A stretch of 64,000 nucleotides of DNA from Planctomycetota bacterium (GTDB lineage: Bacteria; Planctomycetota; Planctomycetia; Pirellulales; Lacipirellulaceae). Below the pieces are notes generated by a model, which saw nothing but the letters and a program-made list of their open reading frames with translations, was not told where the DNA came from and searched no databases. A program made the translations under genes and the position numbers. Shown here piece by piece: positions 1 to 9,074 of the stretch. Position 1 is the first letter of the stretch; every line of letters begins with the position of its first letter. The stretch lies in contig JAJDED010000028.1 in NCBI GenBank assembly GCA_029259915.1, positions 87,503-151,502 of the forward strand, read 5' to 3'.

Positions 1-134
1 CAAAGTCGGGTCGTCAGCGGAGAGTGTACGCACTGACGCCGCAGGGCCGGCACGAACTGAGTCGGCAAGAGCAGCAGTGGTCGGAGTTTGCAACGAGTGT
101 GAACCGTGTGCTGGAGGGATGCTATGCAACGTAA
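1..134 (+). CDS. PadR-family transcriptional regulator, C-terminal fragment (5' end outside window)
   Basis: Reading from base 3, the last 43 codons give ...RRVYALTPQGRHEL... followed by a helical tail and TAA. The YxLTxxG wing followed by a helical segment is what PadR winged-helix repressors show at their C-terminus. It overlaps the next gene by 11 bases, so the two are translationally coupled. The family is a PadR repressor paired with a membrane protein; the DNA-binding helix lies outside the window, so the target cannot be judged. It is likely autoregulatory, as is common for such pairs (inference). Confidence 0.75.
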   Translation, partial: KSGRQRRVYALTPQGRHELSRQEQQWSEFATSVNRVLEGCYAT

Positions 135-912
135 GGTCATCCGCAGAATCGAGCGTTACCTCGACGAGCAACTCGGCCTATGGACACGCCTGCTACCATG
201 GCGACGAGAAATTGCAGTTCACATCGAAGAGGCGTATCAGACAGCGCAAGCCGAGGCGCCAGAATCTACGGTCGACGACGCAAATTGGCAAAGGGCCTTG
301 GCCGACTTTGGCGACGTGCAAGACGTAGCGCGCAAGTTACAAAAAGAGCATTGGCCGCAGCACCTCGGCTGGCGGATCCTTGCCGTGGTGGTTTCAGCAT
401 GGATCGTTATTTCTATATTACATCCCTGGCGTTTTTTGACACTATCTGCATTAGGCTTTAGCATGCGGAGCGCATTGTACTGCGTCCTGTTCTTCACGCC
501 ACGACGATCGATCGTTATAGCATTGGTCACTATTGTGGTCGTCGACATGGGCCTTGTCATCTTACCCATATACGACTACTCCGTCGTCGTTGATTCGGCG
601 ACCGCACTCGAACGTTTTCTACCTGGATACTGGAACGTCGACGGCTGGTTCGTGATGCGAGTCCTGGCGATCTGTAGCGCTGGCATCTGCGCTGGAATTT
701 CTCGCTTCGGATTCCATGGAATGACTCGACATGCACCGTCCATCGGTGCGGGGATATTCTTGATGAGCTTGATCCTACAATTTGGCGACATGAGCGATCC
801 CGGCAAAATGATCGCCCATTTCCTCGTCGCAATTGGCGCGATGGCTCTGGCGATCGCCGGTAGCTACTGTATCAGCGATTCCTCACGATTTGTCCGTCGC
901 ATACCCAGCTGA
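124..912 (+). CDS. HAAS/DUF1700-type membrane protein paired with PadR
   Basis: The predicted protein has 262 residues. The first ~75 form a soluble helical domain beginning MQRKVIRRIERYLDEQL and including a WxxALxxFGDxxDVARKL stretch. This is the pattern of the HAAS domain, often found next to PadR regulators. Several hydrophobic segments follow from about residue 80 to the end, so it is an inner-membrane protein. I chose the ATG at 124 because it overlaps the PadR stop and removes a short unconvincing extension. The partner relationship suggests it acts in the signal or process that PadR controls. No enzymatic motif is visible, and the exact role is unknown. Confidence 0.7.
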   Translation: MQRKVIRRIERYLDEQLGLWTRLLPWRREIAVHIEEAYQTAQAEAPESTVDDANWQRALADFGDVQDVARKLQKEHWPQHLGWRILAVVVSAWIVISILHPWRFLTLSALGFSMRSALYCVLFFTPRRSIVIALVTIVVVDMGLVILPIYDYSVVVDSATALERFLPGYWNVDGWFVMRVLAICSAGICAGISRFGFHGMTRHAPSIGAGIFLMSLILQFGDMSDPGKMIAHFLVAIGAMALAIAGSYCISDSSRFVRRIPS

Positions 913-961
913 AAGCCACAGCCGGGGGTGGCATGATCTCGGAGGTGCGTCAAAAACAAAA

Positions 962-2725
962 TCACCGAGGCCGCTGGCGCAGCCAGACCACGCCCAGCAG
1001 CGCCGTTGCCAACATCAGCACCGAACTCGGCTCAGGAACAATCTTCAACCGCACCTTCTGCAAACTGTTCGAATCGTTGCGAATGTATTGAATCTGGAAT
1101 GGTTTGCCGATACTGGTTGTCGGCAACGAGCCAGGAAAGCCGCCGGTTTGTTGGAACAGGATTTGATTGAACGTGCCGGTAAGTGTTCCCTTGGATACCA
1201 CCAAATCAATGAAGTCGCCCGCCTGCACGCTGAGGCTGCTGTCGACGTGCAGAATCAGGTCGCCTGCCAGCGAGGCCGTACCACCCGGCGACCCAATCAC
1301 GTTGACTCTGAGTTGATCGGTCGTGACAAAGTTAGCACCAGAAAGCACCATGTGCAGATCGCCGCCCAGTTCCTGCGTGTAGTTGCCGACGATATCGAGC
1401 ACATCCTTGGTCGCATCCGCAGATGAGCCGATGTAAAGTTCGCCATCATCAAATACGTCCGCTTCAATTTGGCCGCGCCCAACCAAAAGACCGGTGTTGA
1501 AATCGACCGTCGTCGCCTTGAGTACGCCGCTGGGTTCGATTCGGTTTATGAGACCGAGAGATTTTGCGTCGATGGTGACCGTGCCGGCGACGTCAAGGCT
1601 CGCGGCACTGCCGACGGCGTTGCTAATCCTGAACGCGCCGCCTTTGTTGGCAACGCTGCCTACGGTCACATCGCCGTCCACCACCATGTTGCCGGACTTC
1701 AGTCCAAGCGAGGAGTCCCGGTTAATCGCCAGATTGCCCGATATCGCCCCATTGCCCCCATCGATTTCCATCAGGCTGCTTCCGCCCGCATTGAGCGAGA
1801 CATTCCCCAACGAATTGAAGAATCCCCCATTTGTCACAGTGACCTTCCCTGTCACATTCAACCCGCCGGTGCCCACATTCCATGTGGAGGGTTCAACAGG
1901 CGGGCCACTGAACTTACCATCAACCCCGACGGTGGCGCCAGCCGCAACCGTTGCCGTCCCCGTGCGAAACAAGCTGCCACTTTTGACCAGCACATCGCCG
2001 TCGATAGTGGCCGTCCCCTTGAACAGTGCCTGGCCGCCCCTTTTTAGATCAAGCTCGGTCGTGCCCGCCGATTGAGTTACGAGCAGGTTGCCGGTACTGG
2101 TGGCCAAATCCGCGTTCAGCGCAGCCTTGTCGCCAAAGTTATTCGCATCGACAACGATCCGTCCCTTCAAGCCGATGGTCGTATCGCCGGTCAATTCTAC
2201 TTTCCCGTTACCGCCGACATGAAAAAAGTTGGTCGTACCGCCGACGAGTTCCAACGAGTGGCGTTCGATACGCCCGCCGGTGGCGGCAAGTACATCACCG
2301 ACGAATACATTTCCGGCGTTGTCGACAAACATATCGCCGCCCCCTCCGATCGTCGCGCCGTCGCCAACGCCCAACAGACTGGTATCCACCATCACGTCGC
2401 CGGAAACCGTTAGCAAGCCCGTGGAGAATGAGGTCACACCAGCGCCCTGAAGCAGCAATGACTTAGCCACGGGAACATCCGGAATGGGAGGCACAGGGGG
2501 CGACAAGTCTAGCGCCGGCCCGGCATCGATGATCACATCCTCCGCCGGCAACGGCACATGACCGGTTGGCAAACCGCCGATCACAAACTCCCACTTGGTC
2601 GCATCCAGCCAAAGCCCACCACCGCCAACCCTCTTGACCGTGACTGCCAAAGCCGACTGACAACAGACCGACCCCAACACAAAAGCCACAACAGTGGCCC
2701 CCCATCGACTCTGGCGGCAATTCAT
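962..2725 (-). CDS. PEP-CTERM sorted secreted protein with beta-strand repeats
   Basis: A 587-residue protein with a clear signal peptide (MNCRQSRWGATVVAFVLGS... ending near ALA). The long middle is rich in Gly, Thr, Asp and Val, with repeated TVTNGG/VSGDVMV-like strands as in adhesin or autotransporter-type beta-helices. The C-terminus is a PEP-CTERM signal: VPEPSS, a hydrophobic stretch, then RQRPR. Family knowledge: PEP-CTERM tails are recognised by exosortase, which cleaves them and sorts the protein to the envelope. No exosortase lies in this window. Substrate or partner is unknown; a structural or surface role is inferred. It is convergent with the HAAS gene, and the start ATG directly precedes the signal peptide. 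Confidence 0.88.
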   Translation of the reverse strand: MNCRQSRWGATVVAFVLGSVCCQSALAVTVKRVGGGGLWLDATKWEFVIGGLPTGHVPLPAEDVIIDAGPALDLSPPVPPIPDVPVAKSLLLQGAGVTSFSTGLLTVSGDVMVDTSLLGVGDGATIGGGGDMFVDNAGNVFVGDVLAATGGRIERHSLELVGGTTNFFHVGGNGKVELTGDTTIGLKGRIVVDANNFGDKAALNADLATSTGNLLVTQSAGTTELDLKRGGQALFKGTATIDGDVLVKSGSLFRTGTATVAAGATVGVDGKFSGPPVEPSTWNVGTGGLNVTGKVTVTNGGFFNSLGNVSLNAGGSSLMEIDGGNGAISGNLAINRDSSLGLKSGNMVVDGDVTVGSVANKGGAFRISNAVGSAASLDVAGTVTIDAKSLGLINRIEPSGVLKATTVDFNTGLLVGRGQIEADVFDDGELYIGSSADATKDVLDIVGNYTQELGGDLHMVLSGANFVTTDQLRVNVIGSPGGTASLAGDLILHVDSSLSVQAGDFIDLVVSKGTLTGTFNQILFQQTGGFPGSLPTTSIGKPFQIQYIRNDSNSLQKVRLKIVPEPSSVLMLATALLGVVWLRQRPR

Positions 2726-2840
2726 TAGACTCCCCCACTAAGCTGATCGTGAAACGGCGGCACTATCGCGCATCCATTGTAATAACCTCTTCAGGGTAAT
2801 GCCAGAATTCTGCGGTATTTGCCCAGGAAAACTGCAACGG

Positions 2841-2868
2841 AGATTCCTCGGAAGACCTCGGAATGACA
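2841..2868. repeat. Short dispersed palindromic repeat, family M copy 1
   Basis: The motif ATTCCTCGG-AAGA-CCTCGGAAT followed by GACA. A diverged copy (about 24 of 28 bases matching) lies at 42366-42393. ATTCC and GGAAT form an inverted pair. It sits between the PEP-CTERM gene and the metallopeptidase-like gene. Function unknown. Confidence 0.45.
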
Positions 2869-2922
2869 CGAGCGGACAAATGCCGCCAGATACCTGCCTA
2901 GCAGAGAAAAGTAGGCAAAAGC

Positions 2923-3618
2923 CTACTTCCGATGATGCCGACGGCGAACCTGGGGGCGACGCGCCTCGCGGCCACCCGAGGTTTGATAGCCGTAGCGGAT
3001 TGCAAACCACTCGGCATATCGTTCCCGGTCGGTATAGCCACTGTTCCGATCGTCGAGCAGATGGCCCAATTCGTGGATCAAAATGTTGTTGAGGTAGAAA
3101 TCTTCAATCGCACTGGGGCTCCAGGTGAGCCTCCAAACTCCCACAGAGGGCCTGTCCCAGCGGCCACCGAACATTTTGGCTTCGTTGATAACCTCCGGTC
3201 GCGGCGGGGCGTAAAAAATCTCTTCGAGCGATTCTTCCAATGGATAGAGATAAAGGGTCGCTCCCCACTGCATCCCGTAGCAAGGGAAACTCTGCTTCTT
3301 ACGTGTCATCCGGCTAAGCTGCACGACTTCCAAATCATTGAGGAAATGGGCAGGAAGCTCGGCTAGGCGGTCGCGAATCTGGTCAGGTGTGAGGATATGG
3401 CGATAGCCATCACCAGGAGATTGAACCACAATTTCGTAATCGGTGTTTTCTCCCGTCGGTTCATGCCAGTCTTCAGGAGGAGAAAACGGAGCTTGTTCGT
3501 TGCGAGTGCCAAGTTGAACTCGCCGAGCCCTTTGAGACCAACTAATCTGCGTTTTAGCGGCTTGGCGTTTCGCCTGGCGAACCACAACCTTTGTCGTGTA
3601 TTTTCGATTAGCGCGCAT
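2923..3618 (-). CDS. Small zinc-metallopeptidase-like protein (HELGH motif)
   Basis: The protein has 231 residues. Around residue 185 it carries LIHELGHLLDDRNSG, and then YAEWFAIRYG, which gives HExxH plus a downstream acidic residue in a helix. This is the layout of gluzincin or SprT-like zinc proteases. The N-terminal ~60 residues and the last ~15 are very basic (RRRHHRK at the end), suggesting nucleic-acid contact or a disordered tail. No signal peptide is seen, so it is probably cytoplasmic. Exact family not recognised. Catalysis is plausible from the motif but unproven. Confidence 0.6.
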   Translation of the reverse strand: MRANRKYTTKVVVRQAKRQAAKTQISWSQRARRVQLGTRNEQAPFSPPEDWHEPTGENTDYEIVVQSPGDGYRHILTPDQIRDRLAELPAHFLNDLEVVQLSRMTRKKQSFPCYGMQWGATLYLYPLEESLEEIFYAPPRPEVINEAKMFGGRWDRPSVGVWRLTWSPSAIEDFYLNNILIHELGHLLDDRNSGYTDRERYAEWFAIRYGYQTSGGREARRPQVRRRHHRK

Positions 3619-3934
3619 TGCAGAACCTTAATGCAGTACTGGAGTTACTGCGTTTATGCTGTTGTTTTCCGTTAAGCCGAAACGCAGGTGGGTAAACGTT
3701 CGACTGTTGGCGACCCCTAGAGAAGCTCGACGGGCCGCAACTGGCTACTACCATCCTAGGCAGACGGGAAGAAGGGCGTAAAATAGAAGGCGTAAGTGCA
3801 ATCTATAATTAGAGTTACACACCCAATGAATACCCCTCTAGTGGGTGGGGTGTCGGGATTAGACAAGGCTCGGCAGGTCCGACAAGTTCTCGTTCGTTGG
3901 CCCATCGACTCGCAAAGAACAGAAACAGTCGAGT
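3619..3934. other. Intergenic region between divergent genes, no gene seen
   Basis: A 316-base gap between the HELGH gene (leftward) and the glutaredoxin gene (rightward). It should hold both promoters. A TATAAT at 3804-3809 could serve the rightward gene, but no convincing -35 lies 16-18 bases before it. Open frames here show no recognisable protein. Confidence 0.4.
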
Positions 3935-4162
3935 ATGAACGTAACACTTTACACACGCAAAGGTTGCCACTTATGCGACGATGCTTATCAGGTACTCGCT
4001 CAACATGGAATCGAGCCGAGTGTCATCGATGTAGATACCAATGCGCTGCTCCGCGAAAAATTCGATACCTGCGTTCCCGTTGTTGAAATCGATGGGAAAG
4101 TTCGTTTCCGAGGCCGGATCGATCCGGTCCTACTAAAGCGTCTTCTCTCGAATAGATCGTAA
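3935..4162 (+). CDS. Glutaredoxin family thiol oxidoreductase
   Basis: A 75-residue protein with a compact thioredoxin fold: beta strand NVTLYTRKG, active-site C11-H-L-C14, and the cis-proline loop TCVPVVEIDGK. The length matches the small glutaredoxin-like (DUF836-type) family, whose members reduce disulfides or carry electrons in the cytoplasm. It is nine bases upstream of the DUF2064 transferase and probably co-transcribed with it. Both are common in planctomycetes as small metabolic genes with undefined partners. The ATG at 3935 is the only start that keeps the first strand. Confidence 0.85.
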   Translation: MNVTLYTRKGCHLCDDAYQVLAQHGIEPSVIDVDTNALLREKFDTCVPVVEIDGKVRFRGRIDPVLLKRLLSNRS

Positions 4163-4171
4163 CAATCGAAA

Positions 4172-4834
4172 ATGTCCGAAAAATGCCTGGGAATATTTGC
4201 GAAGTATTGGCAGCCGGGACAGGTAAAAACCCGCCTGGCGGCAACGATTGGCGAGCAGCGGTCCGCGCAGGTTTACCAATGGTTTCTCGAGACCCTGCTC
4301 GATCGACTGACACATTGCGGCGATCGACACATTCTTGTCTATAGCCCGCCCGAGCGAGTTGCCGACTTCGAGCAAATTGCCCCTGCCCAGTGGCAAATCG
4401 CACCCCAAGCCGAGGGAAACCTGGGGCAAAGGATGCAAGCCTTCTTTCAGCAGCAGCACGAGTCGGGTTGTCAACGCGTGGTGTTGGTGGGCAGCGACAG
4501 CCCGAACCTGCCGTTAGAATATGTCCGCCAGGCTTTCGAATTGCTCAACGATCATCCCGTGGTCTTGGGTCCTACCGAAGATGGAGGGTATTGGCTCATC
4601 GGCACATCGGGCAGGGTGCAACCGATTTTCGAGAATATCCCTTGGAGCACTCCTCAGGTTTGGCCAGCCACGCTGGCGGCCCTCGACGCGGCCCAGCTTT
4701 CGCACGCAACGCTCCCCACTTGGTACGATGTGGACGTAGCAGAGGATTTAGATCGCCTAATCGATGAGCTTCAAAAAGATTGCCACAAAGATCAAGCCCT
4801 GATCAGGCTTTTGAAAAAACTCGATGAGAAATAA
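4172..4834 (+). CDS. DUF2064 / TIGR04282 glycosyltransferase-like protein
   Basis: The protein has 220 residues in a nucleotidyl-transferase-like GT-A fold. The N-terminus has GIFAKYWQPGQVKTRLA, where PGxxKTRL is the family signature. The middle has VLVGSDSPNLP, then GPTEDGGYWLIG, and YDVDVAEDL near the end. Family members annotated under TIGR04282 are linked to arsenosugar or related glycoside biosynthesis in some genomes. No arsenic genes are visible here, so the substrate remains open. It directly follows the glutaredoxin gene in a likely two-gene operon. Confidence 0.85.
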   Translation: MSEKCLGIFAKYWQPGQVKTRLAATIGEQRSAQVYQWFLETLLDRLTHCGDRHILVYSPPERVADFEQIAPAQWQIAPQAEGNLGQRMQAFFQQQHESGCQRVVLVGSDSPNLPLEYVRQAFELLNDHPVVLGPTEDGGYWLIGTSGRVQPIFENIPWSTPQVWPATLAALDAAQLSHATLPTWYDVDVAEDLDRLIDELQKDCHKDQALIRLLKKLDEK

Positions 4835-4968
4835 GTTTCTTCAGGAGTTTTCGTGACTGAATTTCAAAACAGAGTTTGCACTAAAATCATTAGTCCCAAA
4901 GGGCAATTCCTTGGCACCTGTTGGCTATATTTCGGCCCACAAAAATTCCTGACGAACCAGAATTAGCA

Positions 4969-6180
4969 ATGCCATTCTCACCAACGAAACATTTCGACGT
5001 CCTGATCGTTGGCGGCGGTGTCGTAGGGCTTTCGATGGCTTGGGAACTGGCCCAATCGGGCACGAAAGTTTGCATTGTCGATCGGGGGGAATTCGGCAGG
5101 GAAGCGTCCTGGGCAGGCGCGGGGATGGTTCCTCCCGGGCCTACCAAAGAACATTGGCATCGCGCCACAACCATGGAACAGTTGGCAGGCCTCAGTCAGC
5201 AGTTGCACCAACCCTGGAGCGACTCGCTTCAAGAGAAAACAGGCATCGACACCGGCTATCGAATTTGCGGCTCATTGCGGTTGGCAAATACGGCAGACGA
5301 AGAAATTCTATTGCGTAAACAAGCGGAACGCTGGAAAGCACTCGGCGTCGATTGCCAGGAGCTCGACACGCTCCAACTGGGCGAACTGGAACCGGCGCTC
5401 GCCGACCATGCCGACCAATTCACAACCGCGTTTGCGGTTCCAGGAGAATCCCAGATCCGTAATCCCAGGCATCTGCGCGCACTTGTGGCTGCTTGCCGAT
5501 TGGCAAAAGTGGACCTTCGCCCCGCCACGGCAGTTTGTCAGTTCCAAATTTCCGGAGAACGCGTGGCGGTCGCAATGACGGCTGAGGGCCCAATCGTCGC
5601 CGACAAGTTTTGCTTGACCGCCGGTTGTTGGACAGGGGAATTAGTCCAGTCGCTTGGCCTGTCTCTGCCGATTCGGCCCATACGTGGGCAGATCGCATTG
5701 CTGGAAGGTTCCCCCGGTTTGATCCGCCGCAACATTTACGTCGGTTTGCGTTATCTTGCCCCACGCGATGATGGTCGGATTCTTGTTGGTTCGACGATGG
5801 AAGATGCCGGATTCGTCAAACAAAATACGGTTGCCGGCACCGCGGAGTTGCTGCACTTCGCAGAAAAGTTCGGCCGCCCATTCGCGCAATTGCCACTCGC
5901 CACGTGCTGGTCAGGTTTGCGACCCGCCACCGCAGACGGCTTGCCCTACTTGGGCCGGCTGCCAGAACTAGAAAACGCCTGGATCGCCGCAGGCCATGCT
6001 CGCTCGGGTTTGCAGCTTTCGTCCGCAACGGCAGTAGTAATGCGCTCGCTGATGTTAGAAGAAGCCCCGCCGATCGACATTTCAGAACTCGGCGTTACTA
6101 GAGAACACTCGTCGCTTGATGAATGTTCAACTTCGGACCATCCCTCCTCCAAAAATAAAGCAGAACCTTCAACTATGTAG
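4969..6180 (+). CDS. thiO: Glycine oxidase ThiO (FAD-dependent D-amino acid oxidase family)
   Basis: A 403-residue protein. The dinucleotide-binding fold near the N-terminus is DVLIVGGGVVGLSMAWEL. The mid-region has a GRxREASWAGAGM-like segment typical of ThiO. The C-terminus has GRILVGSTMEDAGF, WSGLRPATADGLPYLG and AAGHARSGLQLSSA, the FAD-contacting end of the DAO family. ThiO oxidises glycine to iminoacetate for the thiazole half of thiamine. I chose the ATG at 4969, which starts just before the FAD fold; an in-frame TTG at 4921 would add 16 unconserved residues. No TPP riboswitch signature is visible upstream, and no other thi genes are adjacent. Confidence 0.85.
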   Translation: MPFSPTKHFDVLIVGGGVVGLSMAWELAQSGTKVCIVDRGEFGREASWAGAGMVPPGPTKEHWHRATTMEQLAGLSQQLHQPWSDSLQEKTGIDTGYRICGSLRLANTADEEILLRKQAERWKALGVDCQELDTLQLGELEPALADHADQFTTAFAVPGESQIRNPRHLRALVAACRLAKVDLRPATAVCQFQISGERVAVAMTAEGPIVADKFCLTAGCWTGELVQSLGLSLPIRPIRGQIALLEGSPGLIRRNIYVGLRYLAPRDDGRILVGSTMEDAGFVKQNTVAGTAELLHFAEKFGRPFAQLPLATCWSGLRPATADGLPYLGRLPELENAWIAAGHARSGLQLSSATAVVMRSLMLEEAPPIDISELGVTREHSSLDECSTSDHPSSKNKAEPSTM

Positions 6181-6211
6181 CCACAGAGATCACCGAGACG
6201 TAGGACAGAAT

Positions 6212-7276
6212 ATGACAATCAAACTGGCAATCATTGGCGCAGGGGCAATCGGAGCGGAACACGCAAAAGCCGCGCATGCGATCGGCGCAACCGTGGCGCA
6301 AGTCGTTGATGCCGACGCCGACAAGGCCCGGCAATTTGCCGAGAAATATGCGACAACGCACACCACCGACCTCCAAGCGACGTTGACCGACGATTCAATC
6401 AACGCCGTCATCATTGGGGTCCCCAATAAATTTCACAAGGAGCTGGCTATCGCCGCAATGGAAGCGGGAAAGGATGTCTTGCTCGAAAAACCGATGGCCA
6501 TGAATGTTGCCGAGTGCGAAGAGATCAACACCGTCGCCAACCGCACGAACCGGGTTTTGCAAATTGGGCTCGTACACCGATATTCGGCAGTGGCGGTCGC
6601 CGCAAAACAATTATTGGCTGAAGAAAAGTTAGGGAAAATTTATCACGCCAAAGCACACTTATACCGTCGGCGTAGCGTACCCGGCCTGGGTCGTTGGTTC
6701 ACCACCAAAGAAATAGCCGGGGGCGGCGCGTTGATCGACATAGGCGTTCACCTGTTGGACCTCTCGCTGCATCTGCTCGATTTCCCCCAAGCCACAGAAG
6801 TCTGCGGACAGGTCTACTCAAATTTTGGGGTCAAGATGCGTGATTACGTATACGAAGACATGTGGGCTGGCCCGCCCAACTTCGAGGGCATCTGCGATGT
6901 CGACGACTCGGCCCACGCCATGGTTCGATTTGCCAACGGTGCAACCTTGGACTTGCACGTTACCTGGGCAGGAAATTTTCCCGAAGAAAGTCTTCCCGAC
7001 TCGATGATGGGCATCTTCGGGGACCAAGGGGGCATGGCCTTCAAGCTGTTTGCAGATTCCATCCAAACCACGCTTGAAAAAGCAGGCCGCGTCGAAGACG
7101 CCGATATTCCGGCACCGAAGACCGACGCATTCCAGGATCAGTTGTCCGATTTTCTTCGCAGTATCGAATCACGCGAAGTCTACGGCGCAAACGGTGAACA
7201 AGCCCAACAAGTGCAATCGCTGATCGATGCGATTTATCGTTCCAGCGCCGCGAAGAACTCTGTTTCGCTTCGCTAA
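6212..7276 (+). CDS. Gfo/Idh/MocA family NAD(P)-dependent oxidoreductase
   Basis: A 354-residue protein. The N-terminal Rossmann fold is TIKLAIIGAGAIGAEHAKA. The family motif VLLEKPMAMNVAEC carries the EKP lysine, and a GGALIDIGVHLLDL segment carries the Asp/His catalytic pair. Known members oxidise or epimerise sugars and inositols; the exact substrate cannot be read from sequence. The ATG at 6212 starts the Rossmann fold, while the longer frame from 6116 overlaps thiO. Planctomycetes carry many paralogues of this family. The gene ends in an inverted repeat likely to act as a terminator. Confidence 0.88.
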   Translation: MTIKLAIIGAGAIGAEHAKAAHAIGATVAQVVDADADKARQFAEKYATTHTTDLQATLTDDSINAVIIGVPNKFHKELAIAAMEAGKDVLLEKPMAMNVAECEEINTVANRTNRVLQIGLVHRYSAVAVAAKQLLAEEKLGKIYHAKAHLYRRRSVPGLGRWFTTKEIAGGGALIDIGVHLLDLSLHLLDFPQATEVCGQVYSNFGVKMRDYVYEDMWAGPPNFEGICDVDDSAHAMVRFANGATLDLHVTWAGNFPEESLPDSMMGIFGDQGGMAFKLFADSIQTTLEKAGRVEDADIPAPKTDAFQDQLSDFLRSIESREVYGANGEQAQQVQSLIDAIYRSSAAKNSVSLR

Positions 7277-7302
7277 GCCGCGAGCGGCCGCTCCGGTTTA
7301 GC
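7272..7302. terminator. Probable bidirectional terminator / palindromic element (family C-like)
   Basis: A 31-base imperfect palindrome starts at the oxidoreductase stop codon. GCTAA...TTAGC form the outer arms and AGCGGCCGCT the centre. It lies between two convergent genes (oxidoreductase and queD). Its half resembles the CCGCTTGCGGCTTAGCGG element found elsewhere in the window. No long T-run follows, so the terminator role is inferred from position. Confidence 0.55.
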
Positions 7303-7309
7303 GCGCAAA

Positions 7310-7714
7310 CTATTCAGGCGTATATGTCGCAAAGCAGCGTGGCGTCTCCCAGAGACGAACTTCCACTATTGGCACGCCCTGCGATCGGTTCTCTTCGAAA
7401 ATCAGCTTCGCGATATTCTCTGCCGTGGGATTTTCGTCGATCAAACATAAAGGCTCCCCCATCTCTTCAAGAATGGGTACCACTGGATCGGCCCGATTGA
7501 GAATCATGCGATGGTCGAGGTGATCGTCAATCCAAGTGCTGACCGCCCGCTTGATGTCGGCAAAGTCCAAAACCATGCCGCGATGGTCAAGTTTGCTGCC
7601 TTCGATGGAAATCACAGCCCGACCATTATGCCCATGCAAATGACGGCACTTCCCCTCGTAGTTTAGGAGCCGATGGCCGTAACAAAAGTCGATTTCACGA
7701 GTCACTCGAAACAT
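7310..7714 (-). CDS. queD: 6-carboxytetrahydropterin synthase (QueD/PTPS family)
   Basis: A 134-residue protein of the usual QueD length. Zinc ligands are H14 (YGHRL), H27 and H29, in the motif C23-R-H-L-H-G-H, where Cys23 is the expected nucleophile. MVLDFADIK and NPTAENIAKLIF are further family segments. The enzyme converts dihydroneopterin triphosphate to 6-carboxytetrahydropterin in queuosine or 7-deazaguanine synthesis. No queC or queE lies nearby. It is convergent with the oxidoreductase and divergent from the peptidase gene. Confidence 0.87.
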   Translation of the reverse strand: MFRVTREIDFCYGHRLLNYEGKCRHLHGHNGRAVISIEGSKLDHRGMVLDFADIKRAVSTWIDDHLDHRMILNRADPVVPILEEMGEPLCLIDENPTAENIAKLIFEENRSQGVPIVEVRLWETPRCFATYTPE

Positions 7715-7927
7715 GGTAATGCGCTATCTTTCCAGGCAGACGTATTGCCCGAATGTGTCATGCGGTAAATGGCGAAAAACTCAGCCTAGCAAATCTCGCT
7801 ACCGTTGCAATAAAGGCCTTGGCAATTGCCTGGCTGAAAGCTGCGAGCAACCCGTATTGCAATCTTCGCTTACCAGCCCGATATTAGGCGGTTCCCAGCC
7901 AGGTCCTTATGTCTTGAAAGAGCCTCC

Positions 7928-9019
7928 ATGACGTCCCATGCCAAACGTCGCGACAAAATCCGCAGCAAACTTCGCAAGAACCGACTCGACGCGATGTTGG
8001 TTACCAATTTCACGAACGTCGGCTATCTTACCGGCTTCACGGGGGATGACAGCTACCTGCTGGTCACCTGTTCAAACGACATCGTGTTAAGCGACGAACG
8101 CTACACAACCCAGCTTGAAGAAGAATGCCCCGAACTCGAACTCGCGATTCGCGGGCCTGGAAAGAAAATGCTCTCAAGTGTGGAAGAGCAAATTAGTAGT
8201 TGCAAAATAAAGCTGCTTGGCTGCGAAGCCGATTCAATGTCGATCGCCTTGCACGAAGCATTGCATCGTGCTGTGCCCAACTGCCGCTTGGCCTCATGCC
8301 TGGGTTGGGTGGAAGAGCTGCGTGTCGTCAAAGACCGTCACGAAATCGCTCGTACGCGCGTGGCTTGCGATCAAGCCCGGCGAGCCTTCGACGTGGTGCG
8401 CGCGGCGCTGACTACCGACATGACCGAACTACAGGTAGCCGCCGATTTGGAGTACCAAGCCAGACGTTTCGGAGGAAAGTGTCTAAGTTTTCCCGCAATC
8501 GTGGCCACGGGTGCCCGCTCGGCTTTGCCGCATGCGAGTCCTACATTGCAGCAAATTGGCGCAAGCGACTTCACCCTAATCGACTGGGGAGTGAACGAAG
8601 GGCAGTATGTGAGCGACTTGACGCGAATTTTGGTGACCGGTAAAATTTCGCCCAAACTCCGCAAAGTGTATGGAGTTGTGCTCAAGGCACAGTTGGCGGC
8701 GATTCGATCCATTCGGCCTGGAGTGGCCTGTGAGGCGGTGGACCGCAAAGCACGAAACATTATCAGCCAGGCTGGATTCGGCAAACAGTTCGGCCATGGA
8801 TTGGGACACGGCACAGGACTCGATATTCACGAAGCCCCGCGACTGAGCCAAGGGCAGTCGACAAAGTTGAAGCCGGGGATGATCGTTACCGTCGAGCCGG
8901 GCATCTATCTTCCAGGTTGGGGCGGCGTGCGGATCGAGGATGATATATTAGTCACGAAGTCGGGACACGAAGTGCTGACCTCGGTTCCCAAACAATTAGA
9001 AGAGTGCGTGGTTGGGTAA
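7928..9019 (+). CDS. M24 family aminopeptidase (Xaa-Pro peptidase type)
   Basis: A 363-residue protein with two domains: an N-terminal creatinase-like domain (to ~125) and a C-terminal pita-bread domain. Metal ligands are visible as TLIDWGVNEGQYVSDLTR (two Asp), GLGHGTGLDIHE (His), TVEPGIYLP (Glu) and GGVRIEDD (Glu). These are the five canonical M24 ligands. The enzyme removes N-terminal residues before proline from peptides in the cytoplasm. It is 55 bases upstream of accB, as in many bacteria where an M24 peptidase precedes accBC, so one operon is likely. Confidence 0.9.
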   Translation: MTSHAKRRDKIRSKLRKNRLDAMLVTNFTNVGYLTGFTGDDSYLLVTCSNDIVLSDERYTTQLEEECPELELAIRGPGKKMLSSVEEQISSCKIKLLGCEADSMSIALHEALHRAVPNCRLASCLGWVEELRVVKDRHEIARTRVACDQARRAFDVVRAALTTDMTELQVAADLEYQARRFGGKCLSFPAIVATGARSALPHASPTLQQIGASDFTLIDWGVNEGQYVSDLTRILVTGKISPKLRKVYGVVLKAQLAAIRSIRPGVACEAVDRKARNIISQAGFGKQFGHGLGHGTGLDIHEAPRLSQGQSTKLKPGMIVTVEPGIYLPGWGGVRIEDDILVTKSGHEVLTSVPKQLEECVVG

Positions 9020-9074
9020 TAAGCTTGTTTTACTTTCAAACGTTTGAATAGAAATTGGTGAAGGGATATTCTTC

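Noticed and set aside
915..940. GGGTGGCATG near 925 as another GGGTGGCA element
   Set aside because: Only one end is present and no TGCCACCC partner or internal hairpin was found close by.
2738..3010. 90-residue leftward frame upstream of the PEP-CTERM gene
   Set aside because: It overlaps the HELGH gene in another frame, has a Ser/Pro/Gly-rich composition with no motif, and includes a dispersed repeat.
4835..4968. TPP riboswitch upstream of thiO
   Set aside because: No CTGAGA-type thi-box or other conserved TPP motif is visible in the 134-base gap.
7713..7931. 72-residue Cys-containing open frame between queD and the M24 peptidase
   Set aside because: It overlaps the start of queD on the other strand, shows no family motif and lies where promoters are expected.
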